Assembly: GCF_036370855.1 (NCBI RefSeq)
Contig: NC_088101.1
Coordinates: 40,346,544 to 40,410,543 of the forward strand
Origin: Dromaius novaehollandiae
Taxonomy: Eukaryota > Chordata > Aves > Casuariiformes > Dromaiidae
Direction of reading: 5' to 3'
Length of the DNA stretch: 64,000 nucleotides
In this document: positions 1 through 12,600 of the stretch, in pieces
Position numbering within the stretch: the stretch's first letter is position 1
Layout of the letters: every line of letters begins with the position of its first letter
Position numbers and translations under genes: made by a program
The notes under the pieces: model-generated
Seen by the model: the letters and a program-made list of their open reading frames with translations, nothing else
Databases searched by the model: none
What the model was told of the DNA's origin: nothing

Positions 1-1714
1 AGCTAGCAAATGCCTATTTACTGCTTCCACACATTCAAAACATCCAGGCTTCGCAAACACTGGTACAGTATACATTTCAAATAGAAATAAAGCATTAATT
101 TACTGAGACATAAAAGATTTTTGTTCTCAGGTTGCTGGGACGCAGAGAATGTTAACAAAACGTCCAGGTACCTGTAACTGCAGGAGTGAGGTTACAGGAC
201 ACAGGACTATCGTGATGAGCTAGTGTTCTGGTTTTATGAGACAAAATCTTTGGCATTTAAACTATTCCCACTTGTTCCTGTTTGTGCTCCTGTGGTGTGC
301 CATCCTCTCAGCTGTGCTGACAAAACTTTTTGTGAGGCCCTGCTGTGAAGATTGGAGTGCTGATCTGTTTTAAAAAACACAAACTCTGTGTTACAGGGTT
401 TTTTGTTTTTGAGGTTTTTCTTTGTGTTGTTTTGTTTAGTTTCACCTCAGATCAATTCCCCATGCTTGTTCATGACAGGGCTGCACAAATGGTTTTCCAC
501 TTCATTAAAAGGTATGGCATGCTGTGCGGATGAGAACAAGACCTGGGAGTCGGGCTGGCGTATCCCCTTCTGCCAGCGTCAGTGTTGAAGATATCAGCTT
601 CGCTTACCTCAGCTTCACTTAAGCAGGGAACTGTGAAGAATATTGCAAGATAGATTTACAAGGCATAATGATTTCAAATGAAAGAGAAACTTTAACAGCT
701 TCTGTGATTTAGTTGCAATTATGGTTATTTTCATAGTCTTCCAGGCCATGCAGAATAATGTGTTAGCTTCCCTTTTGCTTTTCATGCGTAAGAAGTTTAA
801 TATTGTACATGGATTTTTTTTTTCTCCAAAAACATATTTGGAATATTTTAGCACACATGGAATTTAATCTTCTACTTAAATGTGACCTGCATTAGTTGCC
901 TTCACGATGTCTTCTGTTTGTTCTGCCTCTGAAGAACGCTCTCCTCAGATCTTATTTTTCAGTCTCTGCTATCTGTTGTTTAGGTCAATCTTACCTTTCC
1001 CCAGGATAAGGCATGATTTCCTTGGCTTTCTTTTTTTCCCCTGAACCTCTCTTTCCTGCACACACCCAAGGGTGCTTATTGCTTGTGGGCACACACAGAC
1101 AGAATCTTGTGAAGGAACCCAGAATTTTTAGATTTAGTAATGTGTTAATGATGGAGGTAGAACTGAGGGTTTTTCTGAGACGCTGTGAAATGTGTCTTTG
1201 TAGCTTCACTTGCAGCTTAATGGACTGTCTTCAGGCATTTTCTGAAGTTTGGAGGCAGACTCTGCTGCTTCTCCTTATTTCCATCTGAATTCCTGAGTAG
1301 AGAGGTTTTGGGGAGCGTTTGACATTTTCCTTTCTGTATAATGAGGAACATTTTCCTCTGCTCTATTTCTCTAGAGTACAAGCTTGAGGTCATGTTTGGC
1401 AGTACAGAGTGGTACCACCTGGCACCGATCTTGCCTCAGTACAGGAGTTGTGAGAGAGTGCTGGCTCAGTTCTCCTAGCTCTGGGTGTAATTATTGTGTG
1501 CCTGGTTATAATTGGGGAATTACTCTTCAGTTCACTGAACACTACAGAATTGGACAAAAATAAAGAAACAGTGGGACAGGTTCTGCAACTATCTGTTGAA
1601 GATGGTAGGCAAGATCCAAATACTGAAGAGAAGCTTATGGCTTGAGTTTGGGTCCCTTTTAGAATAACTTTGCTCTGAAGATAGCTGTCCTCTCCAGAAG
1701 CTGATCTTTTAATT

Positions 1715-1790
1715 TACCCTATTTACGGTCTAATCCAGATTCCATAAAAATTGGTGGGATTCTTCCCATTGATTCCAAAGGGGTAAGTGG
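1715..1790. repeat. Old amniote interspersed repeat remnant
   Basis: The words tccagattcc, gggattcttcccattga and ttccaaaggg resemble a widespread old sauropsid repeat built around 'cccattga(c/t)ttcaatggg'. Recognition is from memory of the consensus; the copy is short and diverged. Confidence 0.35.
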
Positions 1791-2234
1791 AGGAATGGGA
1801 CTTTATTCTCCCTCTGCATATTTACAATCATTAATAGTCACCCGTGTCTTGTCCAGTTTATATTTTAAGCTCAGAAGCTGTGGAAGGAAAAGGCCTATAA
1901 AGTTTTTGGGAGTGACTGCACACATGAAAACATATGGTTACATAAATATTGAACAAACAATGGAGATTTGTAGTAACAAAACAAAAAAAAAATTAAACCA
2001 AATACAGTCACACCCACTTAACTGTGCATTGGTTTCTTCCTGTTTATTTTTCACTAAAGTAAAACACTAGTGTAAGGTTAGGATAGCATAAGCTTTGTTT
2101 GCACAGCCCTTGTCTTCTTGGGATGGATGAGTTGTAATCTTGGACAATAGTCTCGTAGGCTAAAGATATCCTAGTGTCTAAAGTCTACTGAGACTGCTTG
2201 GAAGGCTGTGAGAAAGCTCAGTGGGTGCTGCATG

Positions 2235-2277
2235 CTCTCGCGCGCTCTCGCGTGCGCGCGCTCTCTCTCTTTCTCTG
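2235..2277. repeat. CG/CT-rich simple tract
   Basis: This is a low-complexity stretch of CTCG, CGCG, CGTG and CT units. The dense CpGs are unusual for a deep intron. It can form alternating purine/pyrimidine (Z-like) DNA in its CGTGCGCGCG part. Confidence 0.85.
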
Positions 2278-2599
2278 TTATCTCTTGTTTTAAAGATGTT
2301 TGCATTTAAGCTGATAGTACTGAGAGTGACATCCTTGGTCACTAAGGCCAGAAAGGTAACAACCTCATTTAATCTGAGCATGCGGGTAGTAAAATGGCTT
2401 CTCAGAACTGTTGGATGCCTTGTTACTCTTGCTCCTAACACTTTTTCTTACTCCTCTGATGGCTGGAAACGACCTCTGATTTCTAGTGTGGACTTCCTTG
2501 TGGCCAGCTTATATTTGTTTGCTGTGATACACATTCAGTTTAAATAACTCTTCCTGCTTCTGATACTTACACCCAGCCAGTATTTGTAGGTGGCATTGC

Positions 2600-2760
2600 A
2601 TCTTTCAGCTTTCACTTTGCCAAGTCAAACAGTCTGTGCACTATAGTACCTTCATATGATGGACTCTCCATTTTTTAACCAACTTGACAGCCCTTTTCTG
2701 CAGTTCTTCCAATCTATAACAATTTCTTTTGAAGGTGAGTGTCCAGAATTGTACCTAGGG
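2600..2760. mobile_element. Diverged CR1/L3-like LINE remnant
   Basis: The order of words (cagcccttttctgcagttc, tcttttgaaggtgag, gtgtccagaattgta) follows the old amniote CR1/L3 LINE 3' region, whose antisense strand reads like 'ccagaactggacacagtactcc'. It is heavily mutated and truncated. The call rests on remembered consensus only. Confidence 0.4.
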
Positions 2761-3289
2761 CTATAGATGAAATTTTGCATCTACAGTAGTATTTTCATTG
2801 AAAATACGATACATCATGGATTCGTTCCTGTGATTTTTGGGGAAAGTGAACTTTCGTGCTGCACTGAGTTTGTGGGTTGTAGTTGTCCTTTAATCAGCAA
2901 AGATGGCCAGAGCTTTCTTTTCTTGCATCATTCCCCCAGGTTTTTTTAGCAGAAAGTCTTGTGATTAGTTAAGAAAAAGAAAAGGAAAATGTTGCCTTTA
3001 CAACTGTAGAATTTCACCTTTTATCTGTTACTCTGTTCTTCAGAGTTTTAGCTTCTGAAGGATTTGGAACGGGTGTGCTCTGGCTATGGTCCTGTATCCC
3101 CAAATTCTTGGGATCTGGGCTCGCTAGTTGTAAAGACAGAAGAGGTGTATCCAACCTCATCAATTCATAGTATGTCCACATGGCCGTTCAGCAGAAGGTA
3201 GTTACCACTAAGCTGTAGCAGATGGTGGAGCCCATTTAGGTCATCTTTGTTTATCCAGCTTCTGGCTATAGTCTTTGCTCCGGTTGCCT

Positions 3290-3380
3290 GGTTTTTGGCA
3301 TTGTTTTGTATTTGTATGGCACTTACAGGGCAGCTACATCAATGCCTCATTGTCTTCCAAGTGTCGTACAAACATACGGG
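3290..3380. repeat. Old amniote repeat, tail-like segment
   Basis: The stretch tttgtatttgtatggcact ... cattgtcttccaagtgtcgt acaaacat resembles the widespread old repeat with 'attgtgctaggcgctgtacaaac'. An inverse-oriented relative is proposed at 34020-34155. It sits in the intron before the first visible exon. Confidence 0.4.
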
Positions 3381-6300
3381 AAACGTCTATGGAGGAGTGA
3401 GCTGCAAGGGGGGATGTCTTATCATAGGAGACACAGACATCATTTTTCAGACTTCCCAGATGAGTTCGGAGTTTATGAACCAACAACATGGGCAGTATTG
3501 CAAGGACTGGCAGGAACCCAAGACTCCCACAGTTAGGTTTTGTGCAGGTGAACAGAGGATCAGAGCTCTGTGTGCTAAGTGTGTGGTTTGGGTGTGGAGA
3601 AGGACTGTAATAACAGTGGAGTTTCCCTGGTGTGCCGTCGTGATAACTGCCTGCAAAAAACTGATGAAGCTCTGCTGAATCATTGTTACAGGAATAACTT
3701 GTTAACACCGTTTCAGTTATAACAGAGTGGAAATAGCACTTTAGGGCCAGGGATTGTACTGGAAGGAAACTTTGAAGTACCTTCCTTCAGGTGGAAAGGG
3801 AAGCTTCTTCAATGTTTCGTTCTTTTTGAATTTTCTTTTTGAATTACAGTATAGGCAGACTCCAGGAACTGGTTTGTACTCTACAGTCCTGATAATGCAA
3901 GAGTGTCTCTGTGAAAATCTTGAGAGTTGTGTCTGGTTGACAGGGTATCTAGGACAGAATAAAGCATTCTCTCCCTAAAAGCTGTCTCAGTTCTGCAGGC
4001 CTTTGGGGCTGTTGAGCTGGCCTGTGCCAGCAGGCAAGTTATGCTCTGTTTGAATGGATGAAGTATTTCATAGGTAGTTGCCTACTACCTAACTGCCTAC
4101 TCTTGTCTCAACTTCTCTCGGAGAGTGGAGCTCCTTGCACATCGATCAGACAGTTCAATTTTTTTTATGCCTTCTTTTAGGGGGCCTCTGTCTCTATCTG
4201 GTAGAAGCCACACAAATCAAGTTCTTACCAGTCTTGATAAGTATTTGTATTTCAATATAGAAAAAATCGGGGTTTTCTATTCAAGTCATATAGGGATTGT
4301 GGGTGCTCTGTGTATGTGTGTACATATGCATTTATGTATATATGCATATGCGTATAAGATAAAATATATGTACCGCATAACTTTCTGGTGACTGTAGGAG
4401 TGGCAGTTGTATTGTTAAGCAGTGCTTTCTCACTTTTCCCTTATATTGTGCCTCTCCTCTTTCAACTCACCTCTGATGCAAACATACTCTGAATAATTCA
4501 ACACTCTTCTCTAATTCATACACAGTAATATTTACAGTGTAGATGGAATGCTTTCATCACTGAGAAATGTAGACGTGGTCGTCATGGGTTTGTTTTCTTG
4601 GAAACTCTGCTTTGGATATTGTTTGCTTCTAAGATTCTTTATCTTCTTATCTTCTTCTCTTTATAGTTATACCATGCTACCAATGTTTTAAGACAGTAGG
4701 CATGACAATTATGCATCTATTGTCTGCCTTAGATAAATGCAAACCCTTTTCCTTTTCTGAAGGTATCTTTACAGAGAAGAAAAAAAGATTCCCAATAGAA
4801 AGCAGATTAACACCCAATAAATACAATAATACATGTAATAAATACAGCCAAATAAGATTTTTTCCCTCTCTCTCTGTGTTTTCTTAGCAGCTTCACTCTT
4901 TAAGACAACAGAACGGTTTCTCATGTACACATGCACCAGGTCAAGAAAAGGAGTTCAAACAAAGTTCGGAAAAACATGATTTAGCTGAATTTTTATGGGG
5001 GTGAATTTCTTAAACTAATTTAAACTACTATAACATTGAATGAAGGCTAACAACTTCTTATTGATGACAGGGAAAACCATAGAATTCTCCCAAGGAACAC
5101 TGGCAAAGGAAGTTTATCTGACCAAATAAGTAACCCAAAAAGTTGCTCTTTATAAAATTCTAGTGCCTTGTTAAATTCCATTATCAGTCATGGCTGCAGA
5201 GAGTTAATAAATGATGCATGTTTTGGGGCCAGATGTTTTTTCTGCTTTCAAAATGTGATGAGGACAATAGAGTTTGCAAAAAGAAATGAGCTGTTTGGGG
5301 CTCACATCATCCCCCCCGCCCCGACATCTGTGCTGGAGAAAGAAATGCATGTTTTAAAGTTGCCATTAATAATCTTTGCAGGGGTTAGATCGCCCTCTTG
5401 TGTGAATCCTCAGTCCTTCTGGTGTGAAATCCTGTTGAATTAAGACTGGAGAACAAATCTTGGCTCTCCTTTAGCTGTACTATTACAAAACTGTGCCCCA
5501 TGGTATAAATGATATGTCATGCATATGGTAAATCTTATGCATTCTCAAATGTACCGTCTCCCTTTACGAAAAAGAGAAGGCAGCCAGCACTTTGTACAAA
5601 AATTTCTGACAACAAATGGAGATACAGAGTAGGTTGTTGGATATTTTTAAACCCTTTCTTCACCATTTTGCTTTTCAGCATCAAATTCTTTAAATTCCTA
5701 AAGCAATGTGCAGTAAGTCGTATTGACAACTTCAGAAGCTTGCTTCTGCAGATGCCCCATTCAGATTTAGTTAGGTATCAAAAGAGAAACTAAATGGGGT
5801 TCCATATCAGTCCCCAAATCACCGTGTAGTTTAGGTATAGTTAAGGTACAGATAAAGAGAGTCACAGAGCTCTCATTACAAAAGTTTTTATTTAGAATCA
5901 AGACCCACTGGCTGAGCTGTTTGTAGAATTAACTTGGTGTTCCAGATTTCCAAATAGCTGTCACCAGCTACGCTTGGCTTTGTCACTGCTGTTGCCTCAT
6001 TAGATTTATGAATGTTTTACAAGCTGGCACAGTCAATACTTTTTTTTTCCTTTTCCCTTTCCAATCAATAAAAAGGTGAAACAAGTATTTTTGTCTGTCC
6101 ATTTTGGCATGAAGCCTGCGTATCAGCCAGCGTCCAAAAAATATTACTACAATCTTGGCTTAGCAACTGTATTTCAGAATACAATCAGCAAAGAAAATAT
6201 ACAGAAAACAAGGAAGAAAGCTTTTATATTATACAAAAAAGGCTCTGTTGGATACAGTTTATTGAAGCATGAAAATTTATAAGGGTTGCTCATCTTGATG

Positions 6301-6565
6301 CTGTACAAATATTTAATAATCATGTATAATAATAGCTTCATAAGTAAATAGTTAATGGTGGAGTTTCTTTCTGAGAATTGGAGACTGATTGCTGAGCTAC
6401 CAGATAGAGTAATTGTATTTATTTTTTAAAATGTTCTTACATTGTTGTAGCATGCATATATGGAGACAGTCTTACTGTCTTTATAAATTGCGATGTGTGC
6501 GTCAGATTTATATAACATCTGTTGAAGCAATCTGCTTGACATTTTTTTCACTTTTTCTCTAATAG

Positions 6566-6643
6566 GCAGAAACTACGAATGCCAGTCTCTTACGTGTTCG
6601 TCTTGAATGCAGTTTACCTAACAATGCATATCAGCAAGTTAAG
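6566..6643 (+). CDS. TMEM131L: TMEM131L exon A (window exon 1)
   Basis: 78 nt, phase 0 at both ends, acceptor aatag, donor gtatgt. It encodes 26 residues beginning [16 protein letters not shown], close to the human AETTNTSLLQVQLECS segment that follows the PapD-like domain. NAS is a possible glycosylation site. The 1802-nt intron that follows contains the unexplained minus-strand open stretch at 7041-7572 and otherwise nothing I recognise. Confidence 0.93.
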
Positions 6644-9600
6644 GTATGTTTTATTATCATATTATAGCTATTTAAGATATTTTATTTTAATCTAAATTTA
6701 AATTTTAGCAGTAACGCAGTTAAAACTGTCTCCCTTTAAAGGGGAGCTGTGCTACGATATCACACTATCACTATTTGGAGAAGAGGAAAAAAATATCCCT
6801 TCCCTACCCTTCTGAAAAACAGGCTTTAAGCGTTTTAATACGTGTTATATTACTTCTGTAGAGTATAAAAGTGATTATATTCGTGTAATTTCTGTTCTCC
6901 AGAAATGTTTTCATAGGTTTTTGGTAGTTCATACTAACAAAAGAGCAATCGTAGGAGAGTCTGCAGCCTAGACTGCCTAGGCCGCGTTTTCAGGCCGCTT
7001 TGGATTGGGACTTTGCTGTGCAAGAGAACTGAGGCTCTCCTCAGCAAATTCTCTTGCTGAAAAGCTCTCCTCCAAAGCTTTGGGCATTTAGGATGCTAGA
7101 TCTCCTACCACCAGGTAGTGCCATCAGAAGGGCATTAAATATGTTTACATAGCAAATAAGTATTGGTTCCCAGTGCTGCTGACATTTGATCAGGTGTTTT
7201 GTTGGATCAGATGTGTAGGCCCTGAGCTGTGCTCTGCAGTGCTGTTCTTTTATCAAATATGATTGGGCCAAGACTCTAGCTATTTTTCTGTATGCTGTAC
7301 ACTGCAGCGGTGCTGTGCTCTGTTTTATTGCCATGTTTGATTCTTGCGTTGCCTAGTAAATAAGCCTAGGCTTGAGATGCACCGGAAGGTTTAAGATTGC
7401 ACGTAATACAGCTGCCTGCTCTTTGATATGAGCTTCCTAAAAGCATATTATCCATATGCTTGTGTTGCTGCAGCGGCTTCCTCTGTGCTTCTAGTTGTTC
7501 TTTCAAGTACTGACGTATGATTTGGTGCTTTGATGCTATGTGAGTTAGCTGGCATCCAGTTCTTTGAGACACTTCCCCTCTCCTATTATACTCATTGCGG
7601 CATGTAAGATTAAGTGAAGGTGTTTTGCTGCCAGTTCGTTAGAGCACTTGACGTGCCATGTTTGGAAGTTCTCTCTTCCTCCTCCTCCTGAGCAAATTAC
7701 TCCTCTTAGTAGGCCATCAGAGCCTGCGTTTAATGACCTTCATGATGTGATGCAGGACAGATATATGTTACTCACTGTTGAATGTCTACTTTTGTTTTGC
7801 TCGTTGGTTTTAATTTTTTGCAAAGTGGTGTCTGTGTCTTTGTAGTTGCTAAGACCTATCTGTCTTAACAGCAGTCACTACTCAGAATAGGAAATAAGAC
7901 CCTATTTGTATTTATCTGAAGTATTCTAGCCAGACGACAGTGTTTTCTATTAAGAATTGTACATGTATGTTTGTTTTTTTAAAATTACTTCAGTGAGAAA
8001 TGGAGACAAAAAACACAGGATTTGGAAAAAATAACTATAAACAGACCAGTGAACATGAACTGTCTTCCTACCATTAAGACACATGCATCAGTCTGTTTAT
8101 GGCACATTTTATTGAAGGCAGAGGATTTAACAAAGGAAACTGTTTTGCAGTCCCTGAGGTGAGACTGACTGAGGCAGTTTATCAATTTGCATTCTTTCAA
8201 GGTTCAGTGTCCTTTTTAGTTGTTTTTCGTCTTTGTTTTTGCTGTGCTGTCTTTACCTGCACTGTCTTTGATTTCTGCTGAGAATTTTAGCAGAGGTCTT
8301 AACTACTCCTGTTTATCAGCACGTCTGTGCTGAGCACCTTGTCTGTTAGATACTACCCTTGAGTAGCTTCTCAAGATACCTTACTGTGATGAAATTTTCC
8401 ATTTTCCCCCCTACACACACACTGTATCCCCTTGTTTCACTCCAGAGCTGCTGTTTTATGTCCGATGATCCAATGCTGCTAGAAATGAGCTTAATGGTAA
8501 GAATGGAAAATGCCCAACGAGATTTTGTGGAGCACAGACAATACTTATTGGAGAATCTTTTTGTAGTTTATGTAGCAATGGAGAAAACGAAGACCTCGGG
8601 TAAGTCCTAAATATGACTGTTAATTGTAATAGAAATTGGTTTGATCCATACTTCATAATCTGATGTTCTAAATGGAATCAACTTCACTGGCTAGTTCTAC
8701 ATTTTGCAAGTGAAGGAAAAAATCAGTTTAGCTGAACGCAGCTTGTCAGCCACATTTATTTAAGACAGAGTTAGTGTAGAGCATTCATCTTTCTAAAGGC
8801 ATCAGTTTGTGCAGTTGTAAACTGCATCCGTTTTGTTGTTCTTCTCCCCGTGCTTATACATCTGCATAAATAGTATGAAAAGATGTCATGGTCCTTTGAT
8901 TTCTACAGCTGTATTTCCAGTTTCCCATCAATTTAATTAACCATAATAGGACTAAGAAGGCAGAATAGTTTGTATAGTGCTGGCAATAGTGGCCATTGTG
9001 GAAAAGGGAAAGTAAGGTAATACAGAGGATGTGTGCATCATTTGTTCTTGTAAGCTAGAATTCCACAGGCAAAATAATCAACTCCTTACAGTTTCTTTAT
9101 GGTATATTTATTGGGTGAAAAAATCCTCCAAATCCAAGGGATTTTAAATTATTTATAGAGCCTTGCAGTCTGTTTGGATTGCTTTTTTTTTTTTTTTTTT
9201 TTTTTTTTTCCCTCCAAAGACTGTAGAAACATTTCTGCTAGTTGTACTTTCTAAAGGAAGAAGAAGAAAGGACTGCTTAAGCATCTAGGTTAAAATAATT
9301 ATTTCTAACAATGCAGGCTTTGCACGAGTAAAAAGAACACAATCCTTTTGTCCTTTGAGAACTTCAGTTCAAGATCTGCTCACAAAACTGTATTATGCTG
9401 TTCCCCCAGTGCCTGTTCTGTGACGTGATATTTACATGTGCCTGAAACTGAAATACTCACTGTAAACCTAGTTTCCCTTGCCTGTGAGTTGCCAATAATT
9501 TGTTGTGTTAAATTGTGGAAGTATGTTTATGCTGATGCTGGTAGAGAATTGTTCGCATCTGTTGTGTCAAGGGTGTTGGCTGTAACACTTCTAATGGTTG

Positions 9601-12600
9601 AAGTACTAGTAGATTTTTAAAGCTGTTCTCTGTTAAATATAATGCAAATAATAAATCCTGGCCGGATCAAAGCTTGGTCGTGTAACCCCTCTTGACTTGC
9701 TGTCAGTAGGAAGTTCCGCGTCTTGCTCTGTCAGTACTGGTGGTAACTTTACCATATCAAGCCATGATATTTGCCTGCTTGCCTTCCATTTGTATAATTA
9801 AATAGGAGAGAGATGTGGTGTTGAAAGGAAAGCTATAACTAAGTGGAATAGCGTTAGTCTCTGTGGGCAATGCCTGTGCTCGGTGCCTTAGAGTGGGGCT
9901 GCCGGAAGGCAGGGAACTAGCCCGTCGGAAACGTTGAAGGTGAGTGTGTGCTTTGAATCTCACGTCTCTGGCGAGGTGGAGTGTCGGCGCCCTCAGGATC
10001 AGCAGCCTTGAGCCACCCTCTGGAAGGCGGCACCTGTAGCCTGTCTTTCAAGCGGTGGAGCAAAGCACACTCATGCACAGAAGCTGTGTCTGGTAAAAGG
10101 GGCGAATGACCAAGTGGTGCCTTTCATGTTAGCCTGCAGCTGCTTTTGTAATTCAGGTATAGGCAAGGATGAGAACCCAGGTGGTCTTCCTCCCTGGAAA
10201 TGTTACGACCACCGTGGTATGATAGAGTAATGTCTTGTTCTGTCCTACTGCTCTTCTGGTCCACTAAATCTTGGTGTAGTGTCCTGTGAGGAGGGACGTA
10301 GCTTCACCAGAATGGCAAAGGGTGGTTACCCAAAGGAGAGGTGTGCGCACGTATGGGGTGTTTTACTGGGCTCCGTAATGCTAGGAATACTTCGGCCCCT
10401 AGACCGTTAGCCGTCCGCCTTTCCCTCAGCTGTGCCTCCTGCCTCGCTGCCTACCAGGAACGGAGGCCAAAAGTCCTGAGTGGTTTCTACTCCTTTATAA
10501 AATAGCATGAGAGGATTGCCAGCCCAAGATATGAATAAATTCCTCCTTTTACAAGGGGAATTACTATTTTTGTTGTTACTAATAATATTAATATTATTAC
10601 TTTTAAAATTTTACGTCATTACTGCTTCTTGTACAAGCGTCTGGCAACGCGAGCGTGCTTTGATCTCTGAGCTTACCTGGATGTTCGTTCTTTTAAACAG
10701 ATGATTCCACAATAACCATGTATGTGTTGCATTCGGGGAACAGCCTGGTGCACATACAGGTAATTATGTGCTTCATGAAGTCGTATTTTTAAGGTGTTGA
10801 ATTTGATTGGGGATTTAATTAGCCCACTGGTTTACTGTCTGTGAGTGGGTTGATTTTTTGCTGGTGGCAAATGTCACGCTTCCATATTTTTAAAATGTGC
10901 CCAAATATCTAACAGATCTTATAAATTATAGTTCAATGATGGATTTTTTTTTTAAGATGTAAGTGCTGTTAACTTGAATAAAAATCTACGTGTTGATTTA
11001 GAAGATGTGAAAAAATTGCAGATATTAGTTTGCAAATTTGACAGGAGCATAGACATTGACAAGAACTAATACAGGAGTTACAATAATTGTAGCACTGCTA
11101 CAAGGATCAGTGTCATGTCTTAATGCAGGATATACGACAGTTGTCACAAAAAGAGACGTCGCCTGTGGAGTTCGAGCCAGTACTGCTATCTTCTTCACCT
11201 ACAAACTTTACAAAAGTTGCTTCCATTTTTTGTAGAGGTACAGTATACATATACTTGTACTTAATGTGATTAAATAAGATTTGATTATTAAAGGGTAGCT
11301 TGCTTCAGCAGATAGAGACCCTGAAAAAGCTCAAAATCAACTTGTCTGGAAATTTCTTAGGAGGCTGAATTCTTTGTGCTAATTGTTTTCACCGTTGTTG
11401 TGTATATATGCTGCCTCTCATGCTGATCTAAAGCTCTAAGCTATTCATATTTCAAAAAGAGGAAGAAAACACTGAAATTGTTAGCTGATTTTAAAAAAAG
11501 TGTAATTATTGAATATGCTTTTTCAACATCCTTTTATAATTTGTGGTTATTTTTCTGTTTCCAATGTATTTTCTAAAAGGCTATTGTGCTTGGGTGGCCA
11601 TTTTTTTATGACGTTTCTTGGCAGGATCATTGAAGAGGCTTGCCTGAGACCAGGCATGTTTGTGGAAGAGCAAAGATTACAATTGAGGAATTCCTGACTC
11701 CAGCCTGTTTCCTGTTCTGACCACTAGACTGCAGTGCATAGACTTTAAATATTTCTGAAACAGGCTGCTTTCATAATGACATTGGGACTTGTTTTTCCTC
11801 GAAAAACAGAGCAAGCAAGAAGAAAGAAGGGACTAAGTTGTGGGTCTTTTTTTTTCTCTCATTCAGAATAGTTTTTCATTTATTGAAAGGGGGCAGCATG
11901 TTCTGATAAATCAGAATGCTAGCTTAGGAGGCAGAAATCTGAAGCTATGCCAATGACTCCTGGTTAAAATTGATCAGGCTGCTCTTAACAGCCTTTTTTT
12001 TTTCTTTTTTTATTTAATGTAGCATTCATAAATTCCTCTTAAATCAAGGTTCTGAACCTTTGAAAATTAAGACATGAACATTTAGGTCTGTTCTTCACCT
12101 ATGTGAGAAGTGGAACAGCCGATGTTCTCCTTTGTAGAGTTCTTTGAAATCCTCATGTGAAAATCATTATGGATGTGTTTTTGTTCTTCTGGTTGATATT
12201 TTATTCTACTCTTATGTCTGTTTTTTGCTCAGCTGCATCATGTGACAGTGAGAGCTCTTATGCAGATGACAAGAGGAAAAATCTGTTGGAAGGCACTACA
12301 ACACTAAAAGCCTGTCTTTCCTGTCCTGTAATGGAAGGGTAGGTTAACAGTGTGTGATGTGTGATGTTTCTTTTCTTTTTTTTTATTAACATTCAGTGAC
12401 ATTATGAAGAATACTGCAACCTCCTTTAAGAGACAAGTTAGCTTGCCTTGTCACTGAGCGGTCCTAAGGAGAGTGAGGAGGCTCCTTCCTATTGTTGCTG
12501 TGTCATTTGCCAGAACAGACCCGTGACACTTCAAATAATAGTTCCGTATTTTATACAGCAAGAATTTCAAGATTCAGTAAAAGGACGCACCTTAACAGCT

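Larger units (their letters stand above)
1..6565 (+). other. TMEM131L: Intron upstream of first visible TMEM131L exon
   Basis: No exon could be recognised here. I looked for the preceding family segment (the VSGIGTRR-like part of the PapD-like domain) and did not find it, so this stretch is read as intron. The intron ends with a pyrimidine tract and AG at 6564-6565. It contains the old repeats and the simple tract listed separately; the rest is AT-rich sequence in which I see nothing. Inference: the gene's earlier exons lie to the left of base 1. Confidence 0.75.
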
